44,425 nucleotides of DNA from Helicobacter bizzozeronii CCUG 35545 (GCA_000263275.1 CAGP01000121.1:1-44425), one strand, 5' to 3'; positions 17,557-26,543 are shown, counted from the first letter of the stretch. Program-made: numbers and translations. The notes: generated by a model from the sequence alone, not told the origin.

Positions 17557-18178
17557 ATGATGCAACTTGAAATCCAAGCTTTCGGGCATACGCAGACAAA
17601 TTGTTACATCGCTCACCTCCAACAGGGCGATCTGATTGTGGATCCGGGTGTGGGGGCGTGTGATTGGGTGCTTGAGCATGCCAAAAATCCCCTAGCCATT
17701 CTCATCACCCACGGGCATTACGATCATATTTGGGATGTGCATGCCCTCAAAAAAGCCCTGCCTAGCGTGCCTTTATTTGCGCACCAAGAGGATATTTTTA
17801 TGCTCACCACCGATTGTTTTGGGCTGGGTTTAACCCCATGCGCTAAAGAGGATATTGAGCCCATAGAGTGTTACAAGAGCACCAAAACTTTTGAGATTGC
17901 CAGCATCCCCGTTACTTATTGGCATTTCCCCGGGCACACCCCGGGTTGTTGCATGGTGGAAGTGGAGCAAAATTTTTTTTAGTGGGGATTTTATCTTTTA
18001 TCGGAGCATTGGGCGTTATGACTTCCCTTATTCTAATCCAAAGGACATGAAAGAATCGCTTCTGCGTTTGCAAGCCCTAGAAAGCCCCACAGACAAGCCC
18101 ATCTACCCCGGGCATGGGCAACCCACCAGCCTAAAGGCAGAACAACCGCACTTAGGGTCGTGGATTGCTCATTTATAA
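17557..18178 (+). CDS. Metallo-beta-lactamase-fold hydrolase (glyoxalase II-like), one frameshift
   Basis: A short MBL-fold hydrolase of the GloB-like group, as HP0813; substrate not known. Zinc-binding motif ILITHGHYDHIWD (HxHxDH) near residue 55, then WHFPGHTPGCCMVEV, and YPGHGQPTSL at the end. The break is in the T run 17973-17980 (8, expected 7) after EVEQNFF. Repair gives FFSGDFIFYRSIGRYDFPYS, the usual 'xSGDxLFxxxIGRxD' metal-ligand segment. Repaired length is about 206 residues. ATG 17557 (or 17560) is chosen because AAAGGG directly precedes it; ATG 17542 has no site. It lies 18 bases before the thiF-like gene. Confidence 0.88.
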
Positions 18179-18196
18179 TTCCTACAAAGGATGATC

Positions 18197-18970
18197 ATGC
18201 TCACGCAAGACCAAAGAGAGCGTTACCAACGCCATTTGATGTTAGAGGATGTCAAAGAGGAGGGGCAAGAAAAACTGATGCAAGCAAGCGTTTTGGTGAT
18301 TGGGGCTGGGGGATTAGGCTCGCCAAACACCATGTATCTAGCTGCCGCTGGGGTTGGGCGTATTGGCGTGCTGGATTTTGACATTATAGAGCTAAGCAAT
18401 CTACAAAGGCAGATCATCCACACCACCGCCGAGATCAATAACTCTAAGGTCAAATCAGCCCAACGCAAAATGCTAGCCCTCAACCCTGATATCCAAGTTG
18501 AGACCTATTTTAATAAATTCAATGCTTCTAACGCCCTAGAGATCATACAACCGTACGATTTTGTTGTGGATGCCACGGATAATTTTGCCAGCAAGTTTTT
18601 AATCAACGATGCGTGTGTGTTGGCTAATAAACCCTATAGCCATGCCGGTGTGCTGAAGTATCGGGGGCAGACCATGACCATCTTGCCTAAAAAAAGTGCG
18701 TGTTTTGCCTGTGTTTTTGAAAACCCACCAGATGTGGAACTCAACTCTTATTTTAAAGCGGGGCTTTTTGGGGTTTTACCCGGCTTGATTGGGTGCATTC
18801 AGGCTGCAGAGGCAATCAAGTATTTTCTAGGATTTCCCTTGTTGCTAGACACCTTGTTAAGTGTGGATACCAAGGGCATGGATTTTAGAAAAATCCACAT
18901 CAAAAGAAACCCCCAATGCCGGGTGTGTGGTGAAAAGGGTATCCAAACCTTGCAAGATTATCCGCAATAG
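18197..18970 (+). CDS. thiF: ThiF/MoeB-like adenylyltransferase (E1-like)
   Basis: Activates the C-terminus of a ThiS- or MoaD-type sulfur carrier by adenylation. About 257 residues, intact. ATP-binding glycine motif VIGAGGLGSPNTMYLAAAGVG near 30-50, then GVLDFDIIELSNLQRQIIH, with the conserved Asp and NLxRQ of the E1 family. DATDNFASKFLINDAC follows. Zinc cysteine pairs are seen as CFAC near 168 and CRVC near 246. ATG 18197 is preferred over 18191 because AAAGGA lies six bases upstream. No ThiS or MoaD gene is adjacent, so thiamine versus molybdopterin cannot be decided; the H. pylori neighbour order (HP0814) favours thiF. Confidence 0.85.
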   Translation: MLTQDQRERYQRHLMLEDVKEEGQEKLMQASVLVIGAGGLGSPNTMYLAAAGVGRIGVLDFDIIELSNLQRQIIHTTAEINNSKVKSAQRKMLALNPDIQVETYFNKFNASNALEIIQPYDFVVDATDNFASKFLINDACVLANKPYSHAGVLKYRGQTMTILPKKSACFACVFENPPDVELNSYFKAGLFGVLPGLIGCIQAAEAIKYFLGFPLLLDTLLSVDTKGMDFRKIHIKRNPQCRVCGEKGIQTLQDYPQ

Positions 18971-18992
18971 AATTTAGCAAAAAGGTGATTTT

Positions 18993-19763
18993 ATGGATTT
19001 GACATCGGTTTTGGGTGTGCTTGCGGCGATTGCGGCGATTTCAGTGGGGGATATTATGGAGGGCGGTAACCCCATCCATGTGGTGCATTTGAGCTCTATC
19101 ATCATCATTGTCCCCACCACTTTATGCGCGGCGATGGTGAGCACGCATGCCCACCATGTCAAGGCGGCTTTTAAAGAAATTAAGATTGTGTTTTTAAACC
19201 CCAAGATCAATTTGCAAGAGACCATTAAAAGTATTGTAGAACTTTCCACGCAGGCCAGAAAAGACGGGGTCTTGTCTTTGGAATCTAAAGTCGCCCAGAT
19301 TGAAGATGACTTCACGCGCAATGGTTTTGGGATGATTGTCGATGGTAAGGATATTAAATCCGTGCAAGAGAGTTTAGATGTCGCCATTGAGGAGTTGGAG
19401 GAATACTACCACGGCGCAGCGCACTATTGGATCACCGCTGGGGAGAGCGCACCCACTTTTGGGCTTGTGGGGGCGGTGTTGGGGCTGATGTTGGCGTTAC
19501 AAAAACTTGATAATCCTCAAGAAATGGCTTTGGGGATTGCCGGGGCTTTTACCGCCACGGTTACAGGAATCATGTGCTCTTATGCCCTCTTTGGTCCTTT
19601 TGGGAACAAACTTAAAAATAAGTCCAAAGACATTCTCAAAGAAAAAGTGGTGATCTTAGAGGGCATTATTGGGATTGCCAATGGGGATAACCCACGGGAT
19701 CTGGAGATGAAATTGCTTAACTACATCGCCCCCGGGCAGCCCAAAAAATCGCAGTTTGAGTAG
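18993..19763 (+). CDS. motA: Flagellar motor stator protein MotA
   Basis: The membrane stator that, with MotB, conducts protons and turns the flagellum. 256 residues, intact, with four membrane segments: near 1-25, 30-50, 145-170 and 178-200. Conserved blocks include GGNPIHVVHLSSIIIIVPTT, WITAGESAPTFGLVGAVLGL (with the functional proline) and AGAFTATVTGIMCSYALFGP. The large cytoplasmic loop (residues 55-140) is charged. An AAAAGGTG site precedes ATG 18993. motB starts three bases after the stop, so the pair is co-translated. Confidence 0.96.
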   Translation: MDLTSVLGVLAAIAAISVGDIMEGGNPIHVVHLSSIIIIVPTTLCAAMVSTHAHHVKAAFKEIKIVFLNPKINLQETIKSIVELSTQARKDGVLSLESKVAQIEDDFTRNGFGMIVDGKDIKSVQESLDVAIEELEEYYHGAAHYWITAGESAPTFGLVGAVLGLMLALQKLDNPQEMALGIAGAFTATVTGIMCSYALFGPFGNKLKNKSKDILKEKVVILEGIIGIANGDNPRDLEMKLLNYIAPGQPKKSQFE

Positions 19764-19765
19764 GC

Positions 19766-20538
19766 ATGGCTAAAAAAAGACTAAGAAAGTCGAATGCCCT
19801 GCGGGTGAGCGTTGGGCGGTCCCCTATGCGGACTTTTTATCCCTCTTACTGGCTCTCTTTATTGCCCTTTATGCCATCTCAGTGGTCAATAAATCCAAAG
19901 TCAAGGCTTTGAAAAAGGAATTTGTTAAGATTTTTGACTACGCCCCACGCCCTGATGCGATGCAACCAGTGATCCCCATCCCTCCAGCTCCAGGAGAAAC
20001 CCAAGAGACCACGACCCAAGAACAAAGTTCTAGCAAACAGCCCACACGCTCCCAGATTACGATCACGCGCGTGGGCGAGGGGAGTGTTTTAGAGCAAACC
20101 GACCATGGCGCAATTCTCAAATTACCCTCCAGCTTGCTATTCCAAGACCCCTATGGCGACACCATCAACGCCGGTATGCAGGAATATATTAGACATATTG
20201 CCCGCATCATCAAAACCCTGCCCAATCAAGTCGAGATCAATGTGCGCGGCTATACCGACAACACGCCCCTACCTTCCCATGTCCATTTTAAAGACCACTA
20301 CGCATTAGCCGCTAGCCGCGCCTCTAAAGTGATGCATGAATTATTAAAAGATGGCATTGACCCCCAAAAACTCTCTTTTACCTCCTATGGCAAAAATAAC
20401 CCGGTTGCCCCCAATGATAGCGTGGAGAACCGCATGCGCAATAACCGCGTGGAAATCTTTTTCTCCACCAACCCCCAAAATATCTCTAAAATCCGCTCTA
20501 TTTTGGATAAAAAGATCGAACAAGAGCACAAAGAGTGA
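19766..20538 (+). CDS. motB: Flagellar motor stator protein MotB, N-terminal frameshift
   Basis: Anchors the stator to peptidoglycan. ATG 19766 begins MAKK. The A run 19772-19778 is 7 where 8 (or 5) is needed. Repaired, it reads ECPAGERWAVPYADFLSLLL, with the proton-binding aspartate (PYAD) at about residue 23 in the single membrane span. The OmpA-like peptidoglycan-binding domain covers about residues 140-245: INVRGYTDNTPLP, LAASRASKVMHELL and FTSYGKNNPVAPNDSVENRM, then NNRVEIFF. About 257 residues. The linker is Pro/Thr/Gln-rich. The stop overlaps the GTG of the next gene. Confidence 0.93.
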
Positions 20539-20942
20539 TTTGGTTACTTTTACTGGGGCAAATGTTATGGGCTAACCCCTTACCCACAGGTGAGGAGCTC
20601 TTAAAAGAGGAGCACCAAGCCCAACTGCCCAAAACCCCTATTAAAGCGGTGTTTTTCAGCCAAAAACGCCCCTACACTTCTTGGACTAGAGATTATGGCA
20701 TTTGGCAAACGCAAAATATTTTAGAGATTGAGGCTATAGTGAGCCAAGTGCGTATCAATAAAATTAGCTTGAATCGGGGCATGTGTGCGTTGTTGCCCCA
20801 ATTGCCTAGTTATGTGTTAAAACTCCATGAAAAAATGCGCTATGAAGTGTTTTGTGAGGGACGACTAAGGGTGGAGGTCCAAACCGATTTTGGCACGCAA
20901 ATACTCCATCTGCAAGAAGACCTCCCCACCCCCATGCCCTAA
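20535..20942 (+). CDS. Small exported protein, HP0817-like, unknown function
   Basis: 135 residues from GTG 20535, which overlaps the motB stop (GTGA), so translation is coupled to the stator genes. A short hydrophobic start (IWLLLLGQMLWANPLP) looks like a signal peptide with cleavage after WAN. The remainder is soluble, with FFSQKRPYTSWTRDYGIWQ, RGMCALLPQLPSYVLKLHEK and a cysteine pair (MCALL, VFCEG). I recognise only positional equivalence to HP0817, the gene after motB in H. pylori. A periplasmic role near the motor is inference. Its 3' end overlaps the convergent NYN gene by four bases. Confidence 0.75.
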   Translation: MIWLLLLGQMLWANPLPTGEELLKEEHQAQLPKTPIKAVFFSQKRPYTSWTRDYGIWQTQNILEIEAIVSQVRINKISLNRGMCALLPQLPSYVLKLHEKMRYEVFCEGRLRVEVQTDFGTQILHLQEDLPTPMP

Positions 20943-21784
20943 AATGAATTGCCCTCATTTTTGGCGATGTCAATGCCATGGAAGGGTTTCCCCCTATTGA
21001 ATGGATAGGTGGGGGCTTTTCTAACCCCCATCTCCATGTCATCCTTGATATTGTCTAAAATATCTTGGATACTGCGCACCCGCACCGCATCGCTGGCCGC
21101 CTTTAATTCATCGGCTACCAAGTCCATGCTCTCTTCAATGTGGGCGACAAATACTTGGAGGTGCTTGGTTCTTGCAAAGTCCAAAATGGGGGCTAAATCG
21201 GTATCCTTGCAAAAGAGCAAGATGCGATCCACAAACCCCTCATAGCAAACCTTAGCAATGTCCAATGCCAAAAGCACATCGACTTGTTTTTGTTGCAATT
21301 CTAGTTTAGGCACCCAAATTGTGGGCGCATTGTTTTGCACGCCCCTCACCCACACATCTTCTTTGACATAGGATAGGGGCTTCATTTTGACAATCCCTTG
21401 ACGGATAGTCGAATATTCCAGCCCCACCATCGTGTGTTTGAACGCCTTAATCGCTTCTGATTTATTCGTGATCGCTTCGTAGTGGTTAATGGGCTTTTTT
21501 AATTCCTCATGCTTGCCGGAGGTGTAAAAACTCTTATATTCCTCAAAATCCGCTTCTAGCTTGCTATTTTTGACAATCTTATTCTCACTAAAGGGTTCAG
21601 AGACATAGAGAAAAGTCCGGTAAAGCTGTTCATCTGATTGGATAAAGGTTTTGATAAAGGCATCAAAGTGGGGTAAGCGGTTAAAATTAAACTGCTTAAA
21701 GGCTTTGTAATTGTGTTGGACATTCTGCAGATCGGAACGCAAATTCTCCCAATCTACAAAAATAGCGATTTTGGCACTATCCAT
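20939..21784 (-). CDS. NYN-domain (LabA/PIN-like) putative ribonuclease
   Basis: 281 residues, intact. NYN proteins share the PIN/FEN nuclease fold and are usually metal-dependent RNases. The start KIAIFVDWENLRSDLQNV carries the first acidic residue. QKQVDVLLALDIAKVCYEGF and ILLFCKDTDLAPILDFART carry the other conserved Asp residues. The C-terminus continues VFVAHIEESMDLVADELKAA and ends in a basic tail. AAAAAGGAT precedes ATG 21784. It stands alone, convergent with motB/HP0817-like and downstream of efp. Unlike small LabA proteins it has about 130 extra residues between the first and second motif. The RNA target is unknown. Confidence 0.82.
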   Translation of the reverse strand: MDSAKIAIFVDWENLRSDLQNVQHNYKAFKQFNFNRLPHFDAFIKTFIQSDEQLYRTFLYVSEPFSENKIVKNSKLEADFEEYKSFYTSGKHEELKKPINHYEAITNKSEAIKAFKHTMVGLEYSTIRQGIVKMKPLSYVKEDVWVRGVQNNAPTIWVPKLELQQKQVDVLLALDIAKVCYEGFVDRILLFCKDTDLAPILDFARTKHLQVFVAHIEESMDLVADELKAASDAVRVRSIQDILDNIKDDMEMGVRKAPTYPFNRGKPFHGIDIAKNEGNSF

Positions 21785-21830
21785 ATACGATCCTTTTTCT
21801 TTAGTGGGGGGTTATCTTAACTTGTTTAAA

Positions 21831-21909
21831 TTAGTTTTCTAGAAATTTGGGGAGCACCCAAAAGGGGAACGTTCCTGCAAAGTAGCGATCAAAGCCACTA
21901 GCTACCCAA
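21831..21909 (-). pseudogene. Orphan C-terminal gene fragment after efp
   Basis: On the minus strand, directly after the efp stop and in another frame, an open stretch reads [20 protein letters not shown] and then LPKFLEN before TAA at 21831-21833. It has no start or ribosome binding site. The aromatic-rich composition looks like the tail of a real protein rather than random frame. I do not recognise the parent. It may be the remains of a gene deleted from behind efp. Confidence 0.25.
21846..21862 (-). terminator. Possible terminator of the cbf2-fba-efp run
   Basis: TTTGGG (21846-21851) pairs with CCCAAA (21857-21862) around a five-base loop; on the minus strand the stem is followed by TTTCT. 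The stem is short, so this is tentative. Confidence 0.3.
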
Positions 21910-22474
21910 CTACTTGAGTTTCTCCAAATACTCCCCGGTTTGGGTATTCACCTTGATGGTCTCCCCCTCAAGCACATGGAAGGGCACTTGCACCACCGCA
22001 CCCGTTTCAAGCGTGGCGGGTTTTTTGCTAGCACTGGAGGTGTCGCCCTTGAAATTGGGGGGGGTTTGGGTGATCTTTAATGCCACCACTTGGGCGACTT
22101 CTACAGAAATTGCCTTTTCATTGTGGAAGAGCACCTGCACTTGTGAGCCCTCCAACATCCACTTGGGCGCATCCCCGACTTGGTCTTCGCTGAGGGCAAT
22201 CTGTTCGTAACTCTCCACATCCATGAACTGGTAGTTGGCACCATCAAAATAGAGAAATTGCATGGGTTTTTGCAATAAATTAGGCTCCTCGCACTTATCC
22301 CCAGCATGGAAAGTCTTTTCAATCACCTTGCCATCTAAAAAACGACTTGATTTTGGCGCGCACAAAAGCCGCCCCCTTGCCCGGTTTGACATGTTGGTAT
22401 TCCACAATGCGGTAAGGCACGCCCTGAATCTCAATTTTGAGATTTTTCTTTAGATCGCTCATCCCAATAGCCAT
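21910..22474 (-). CDS. efp: Translation elongation factor P, one frameshift
   Basis: Relieves ribosome stalling at polyproline. ATG 22474 after TTAGGAG gives [20 protein letters not shown] and [20 protein letters not shown]; the loop lysine (PGKG) is near residue 33. The second and third OB domains follow: [52 protein letters not shown] and [13 protein letters not shown]. The break is in the A run 22337-22342 (6, expected 5), between AKIKS and FLDGK. Repaired length is about 187 residues, identical in layout to H. pylori EF-P. It is the third gene of cbf2-fba-efp. Confidence 0.95.
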
Positions 22475-22483
22475 CAAGCTCTC

Positions 22484-23408
22484 CTAAATTTTGTTGGCAC
22501 TACCCAGTAGGTGCATGCGCTCCACAATGACCTCTTTGACCGCTTCAATGCCCGGGGTGAAAAACTTACGCAAGTCAAATTCGCTAGGGTGTTCGTTGGC
22601 AACTTTACGCACCTGAGCGATGAAGGCGATACGCAAATCGGTGTCAATGTTGATTTTATTGATCCCCCCCTTGATGGATTCTTGTAAAAACGCATAGGGC
22701 ACGCCCTTACTCCCCTTTAAATCCCCTCCTGTGGCTAAGAAAGCTTGGCTCACGCTCTCAGGGATGGAGCTAGCCCCATGCAAGACTAGAGGGATATTGG
22801 TGCGTTTTTTGACCTCTACTAGCCTCTCAAAGTCCAACTTAGGTTCGCCCTTGAATTTAAAAGCCCCATGGCTTGTGCCAATGGCGGGGGCTAAATAATC
22901 CACCTTACTGATTTTGACAAACTCTTCAGCTTCATCGGGATTGACTAAAAACCGCGTCTTTTTCATCTACAGAGATATTATCCTCAATCCCCATCAAACG
23001 CCCCAGCTCCGCCTCCACGCTCACATTTTTAGAGTGGGCGTAATCGACCACTTCTTTAGTGAGCTCCAAATTTTCTTTGTAGGGGTGGTGGGAGGCATCA
23101 ATCATCACAGATGTAAAACCCGCATCCACTGCCCTTTTACAGCTCTCAAAGGTTGTCCCGTGATCCAAATGTAAAGCCACGGGGATATGGGGGTGGCGCT
23201 TGACCATTGTATGCACCATGCCAAGCACCATGTCAATGCCCAAATATTTAATCGCCCCCTCGCTGGCTTGCACGATTAAAGGGGACTTTGCCTCATTAGC
23301 CGACTCAAAAATGGCGCGCAACATCTCCACATTCACAAAATTAAACGCCCCCACACCATAGCCCTCTTGATGGGCTTTATTTAAAATCTCACTGCCTTTA
23401 ACCAGCAT
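22484..23408 (-). CDS. fba: Class II fructose-bisphosphate aldolase, one frameshift
   Basis: Zinc-dependent cleavage and formation of fructose-1,6-bisphosphate, important for gluconeogenesis in Helicobacter. The N-terminus MLVKGSEILNKAHQEGYGVG and AFNFVNVEML is typical. Zinc and active-site region VALHLDHGTTFESCKRAVDA, MIDASHHPYKENLELTKEVV and EAELGRLMGIEDN. After the break come APAIGTSHGAFKFKG, VLHGASSIPE and INKINIDTDLRIAF. The break is in the A run 22947-22951 (5, expected 4), at DAVLVNPDEAEEF. Repaired length is 307 residues. The efp gene starts nine bases downstream. Confidence 0.95.
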
Positions 23409-23417
23409 GCACGCTCC

Positions 23418-24348
23418 TTATTTTTTCAAAAAGACTTGGATTTGGACTTGTTTGCGTAACTTCTCTAGTTCAGCCTTAACATGCTCTTGGAACTCGTGCT
23501 CTTTGAGGATACCAATAATAGTTTGTTTGGCTTGCTCATAGGTGGGTGTTTTAGGCTCGTTTTTGCTGATCAAATAGATCACATGGTAGCCAAATTCAGT
23601 TTTGACCGGGGTCCGTGTGTAGCTACCCGGACGGAGTGCAAAAACGGCATTAGAAAACTCGGGTGCCATTTGGTTTTTTTGGAATTTGCCCAAATCGCCA
23701 CCATTCTTGGAGTTTTTGGTGTTGGGATCGTTAGACTCTTTATTGGCGATGTTAATAAATTCCTGTTCCACCTTATTTTTGGGGACTTTGTTGAGCTCAG
23801 AGATCACCCGTTTAGCATCTGCCGCTGTTTTGAGCAAAATATGTCTAGCATGCGCTTCTTGCTGGATAAACTGGGCTTTATTTTCATTGTAATACTTCTT
23901 AAGCTCCGATTCGGGGATTTGCTCCCGCCCAATGCTCTCTGCTTGGTGTTTAGCCCAAATCTCTACAAGCAACTGCTTTTGGTAGCTCGCCATGCTATTT
24001 TTGAATTCTTCGGTGTGTTCCAAACCTTCTTTGCGTGCCTCTTTTTCGATTAAAAGATTATTGATCGCTTGTTCGAGCAATGCCTCTTTTTGCTCAGGCT
24101 TGAGCTTGTCAAAGTCAAAATTGGGGTTACGCCGCTTGATCACCGCAAAATCATCGGTCGTGATATCCACCACCTCTGGTTTAGAGTGTCTGTTCTTATG
24201 ACCTTTTTTACCCGTGTGGGCACTTGGAAAAGTGATTGTGGCTAGCGGTTTTTCAGCTTGCTCTGTATGTCCTGTTGTCTTGGCACCCACAACACCTACC
24301 CCAAAAAAACCCACTAACGCCAAGCTCAAAACGCCTTTTTTTAATCAT
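23418..24348 (-). CDS. cbf2: Secreted peptidyl-prolyl isomerase Cbf2/HP0175-like, frameshift in the signal peptide
   Basis: A periplasmic or secreted parvulin-type isomerase; the H. pylori homologue (HP0175) is a secreted antigen. ATG 24348 gives MIKKGVLSLALVGFFGVGVV as signal peptide once the T run 24336-24342 is 6 rather than 7. A SurA-like helical N-terminal part follows (DKLKPEQKEALLEQAINNLL). Then comes the parvulin domain near residues 160-270: EAHARHILLKTAADAKRVIS, NGGDLGKFQKNQMAPEFS and TEFGYHVIYLISK. About 309 residues. It is the first gene of the run with fba and efp, and divergent from the EI24 gene. Confidence 0.92.
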
Positions 24349-24380
24349 AAAACTCTCCAAACTATTGTAAAATAAACTTC

Positions 24381-24387
24381 TATCATA
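24381..24387. promoter_or_regulatory. Shared divergent -10 region (EI24 gene and cbf2)
   Basis: TATCATA reads as TATCAT on the plus strand (42 bases before ATG 24423) and TATGAT on the minus strand (34 bases before the cbf2 ATG). Both fit the vegetative -10 consensus, so the two promoters may share the same bases. A further minus-strand TACAAT lies at 24364-24369. Confidence 0.35.
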
Positions 24388-24422
24388 GCATGCCAAACTT
24401 AAACAAATAAGAAAGAGGGAAG

Positions 24423-25145
24423 ATGAAAAGTCCATTACAGACAATCCGCGAGAGCTGGAGAGATTTTTTTAGTTGGAAAATGGTGCTCTTAAACATTGCG
24501 CCCGTATTGATCGGATTGCTCTTTTGGGGGAGCTTGTTGTTTTACTTTGGGGGGAATATCGTCCGTATTTTAGAGGGTTTTTTACCCACTAGCTGGTATC
24601 ACTATGCCCATAGCGGAGGGTTCATGCCAGCACTATTTTTGTTGGTATTCAAATCCTTTGTTTATGTGTTAGTGGTGTTAGTGGTGTTGATTTTAAGTTT
24701 AATTGGCAATGTGCTTTTTGCGCTCTTTTACACGCCCATTGTGTTGCGTTTCTTGCAACAAAGATATTACCCACAAGTGGCTTTAGAGAGTTTTGGCGAT
24801 TTATACTTTTGTTTGCAATACTTCCTCAAACAACTCGCCTTTTTAGGGCTATTCTTGTTGGTGTGTATCCCGCTCTATTTTATCCCCTTTATTGGAATCT
24901 TTTTTTCGCTCATCCCGCATTACTTCTTTTTCAAAAACACTATGTCCTTTGATATTGCTAGCTCCTTATTTAACCAACAAGATTACCAGCGTATCCAAAA
25001 AGACTACAAGATCGCCACCCATAAAATCGCGATTTTAAGCTACTTGTTTTCCCTCATCCCTGTTTTTAACTTCTTTGCGACCCTCTTGCAAACCATTATC
25101 CTAAGCCGCCACTTCTTGGAGATCAAGTCAAACAAAAAATCTTAG
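24423..25145 (+). CDS. EI24/CysZ-like membrane protein
   Basis: 240 residues, intact, very hydrophobic, with four to five membrane segments, near 22-45, 70-100, 135-165 and 205-230. The start MKSPLQTIRESWRDFF and the pattern LFALFYTPIVLRFLQQRYYP match the EI24 (CysZ) domain family. In H. pylori the gene next to cbf2 (HP0174) is of this kind. Family members include sulfate transporters, but the Helicobacter proteins have no tested substrate. AAAGAGGGA precedes ATG 24423. The 3' end overlaps the convergent crcB gene by about 20 bases. Confidence 0.78.
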   Translation: MKSPLQTIRESWRDFFSWKMVLLNIAPVLIGLLFWGSLLFYFGGNIVRILEGFLPTSWYHYAHSGGFMPALFLLVFKSFVYVLVVLVVLILSLIGNVLFALFYTPIVLRFLQQRYYPQVALESFGDLYFCLQYFLKQLAFLGLFLLVCIPLYFIPFIGIFFSLIPHYFFFKNTMSFDIASSLFNQQDYQRIQKDYKIATHKIAILSYLFSLIPVFNFFATLLQTIILSRHFLEIKSNKKS

Positions 25146-25512
25146 CCAACCACCAGCCCAAAGCCACGCAGACAAAGCCTAAAATGTTTGTCCCAAAGAC
25201 ATAAAATAGGGCTTCGATCACCGCTTGGCTTTGGAGCAATTTAATGGTGTCTAGCCCAAAGGAAGAAAAGGTGGTGAAGCCCCCTAATACCCCCGTGATG
25301 AAAAAGACGCTCATTTTATCCCCCAAGATCGATTTGACAGCCAAATGCCCGGCAAAACCAATAACAAAGCACCCAATCAAATTCACACTAAAAGTGCCTA
25401 GTGGAAAATAATTCCACATTAAAAACTTAGAAGGTGTGATTTTACCCACGAGATAACGCAAACTGCTCCCAATCGCCCCACCCAAAGCCGCCCAAAGAAA
25501 TACTAAGCTCAT
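25123..25512 (-). CDS. crcB: Fluoride channel CrcB/Fluc
   Basis: A small inner-membrane protein, active as a dual-topology dimer that exports fluoride. 129 residues with four membrane segments. Signature residues: GGAIGSSLRYLVG near the start, PLGTFSVNLIGCFVIGF (the conserved Asn) and GVLGGFTTFSSFGLDT (the phenylalanine box and Na+ site). No fluoride riboswitch is visible upstream; the 44-base gap to hemD is too short. It follows rhodanese and hemD on the minus strand, as HP1223-1225. Confidence 0.93.
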   Translation of the reverse strand: MSLVFLWAALGGAIGSSLRYLVGKITPSKFLMWNYFPLGTFSVNLIGCFVIGFAGHLAVKSILGDKMSVFFITGVLGGFTTFSSFGLDTIKLLQSQAVIEALFYVFGTNILGFVCVALGWWLAKIFCLT

Positions 25513-25555
25513 ATTAACCTTTCATTTTCTTAAAAGCCTACATTCTAGCATAAGC

Positions 25556-26233
25556 TCAAAGTGTTTTTGCTAAGACGATGCTGGATTCTAAAGTGGGTTT
25601 GGGGCTTTTAAAGGCATTAATTTGGGGATCAAAGCTTTTTAAGGTGCTCTCCCCTAGGGCGATGGCTGTGTAACTCCGATCCCAATCAAAATTAGCCCTA
25701 AAGGCTCTGTAGGCGCTGGGCGCGCCAAAGATCAAAATGGAGCGGGGCTTGGGCTTGCGTTCGGGGGGGAGTTTGAGGGGTTTTACTTGGTAGGCGGTGC
25801 ATTGTTTGAGGGGGATTTGTGCTTGGATGAGGGCTTGATCCAAATTAGAAACAATGGTTTGTGCGCGCACATAGAGGGCATAAGAATTAGGGGGTAAAAC
25901 AGAACGCAAGAGGGGACTCATCTCGGCACAAAAGCCCAAACCCTCCCCCTTTTGCCCGACAAAATACACATTAAAGCCCAAATCGCGCGCCACTTGTGCG
26001 CTCTTAGAGGCTAGGGCAAAGATAGGGAGACTCTTTAAGATGGACTCTGTGGGGGTGTTTTTAAACTGGTGTTCTAGGGCTAGGGGGGCGTGCTTGGAGG
26101 TGAAAATTAGGGCTTTGATGGGGTCTGTATCAAGCCTTATAGGCAAATACTCGATGGCACTCACAACCAGTTGTTCAAACCCCAAACTCGCATGGAGTTT
26201 AGAGCCCACCAGCACGATGGGGCGATCACCCAC
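25556..26233 (-). CDS. hemD: Uroporphyrinogen-III synthase
   Basis: Cyclises hydroxymethylbilane to uroporphyrinogen III in heme synthesis. 225 residues, intact. The sequence is divergent, as is usual for HemD, but the two alternating domains are visible: PIKALIFTSKHAPLALEH near 40-60 and FALASKSAQVARDLGFNVYF near 78-100. Later come YVRAQTIVSNLDQAL, CTAYQVKPL, SILIFGAPSAYRAF and YTAIALGESTLKSF. The start overlaps the end of the rhodanese gene by eight bases, so the two are coupled. The call rests on motif pattern plus HP1224 synteny. Confidence 0.82.
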   Translation of the reverse strand: MGDRPIVLVGSKLHASLGFEQLVVSAIEYLPIRLDTDPIKALIFTSKHAPLALEHQFKNTPTESILKSLPIFALASKSAQVARDLGFNVYFVGQKGEGLGFCAEMSPLLRSVLPPNSYALYVRAQTIVSNLDQALIQAQIPLKQCTAYQVKPLKLPPERKPKPRSILIFGAPSAYRAFRANFDWDRSYTAIALGESTLKSFDPQINAFKSPKPTLESSIVLAKTL

Positions 26234-26543
26234 CCAGCATCTCTAATCCGTGGGCTTTAAAATCTTCGATATTTGCCTTGAAAAAATAAATATTTTCTAG
26301 CCCCATTCCATGCAAGAGATCGGCATAGCGTCTAGCGGTGTTCCCATGCCAGCACTGCAACAAGACCTTTTGATCGGGGCGTTGCAGGGCAAAGTCTTTA
26401 ATGGCTTGCAGATCATCTAAATGAATCGCGCCCTTTAAATGCCCCTCTTGGTAAGAGTTATGATCGCGAATGTCAATGATGCAATAATCACCGGGATTAA
26501 AGGAGTCTAGAGTGATGGCATGGCTAGGGGAATGATCGGTCAT
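26226..26543 (-). CDS. Single-domain rhodanese (GlpE-like)
   Basis: A sulfurtransferase of 105 residues. The rhodanese domain starts CIIDIRDHNSYQEGHLKGAI and has the persulfide-forming cysteine in VLLQCWHGNTARRYADLLHG, the CxxGxxA-type loop of GlpE-like proteins. No signal peptide, so cytoplasmic. Likely sulfur donor or carrier, acceptor unknown. It is the first gene of the rhodanese-hemD-crcB run and is divergent from dld. Confidence 0.88.
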   Translation of the reverse strand: MTDHSPSHAITLDSFNPGDYCIIDIRDHNSYQEGHLKGAIHLDDLQAIKDFALQRPDQKVLLQCWHGNTARRYADLLHGMGLENIYFFKANIEDFKAHGLEMLGG

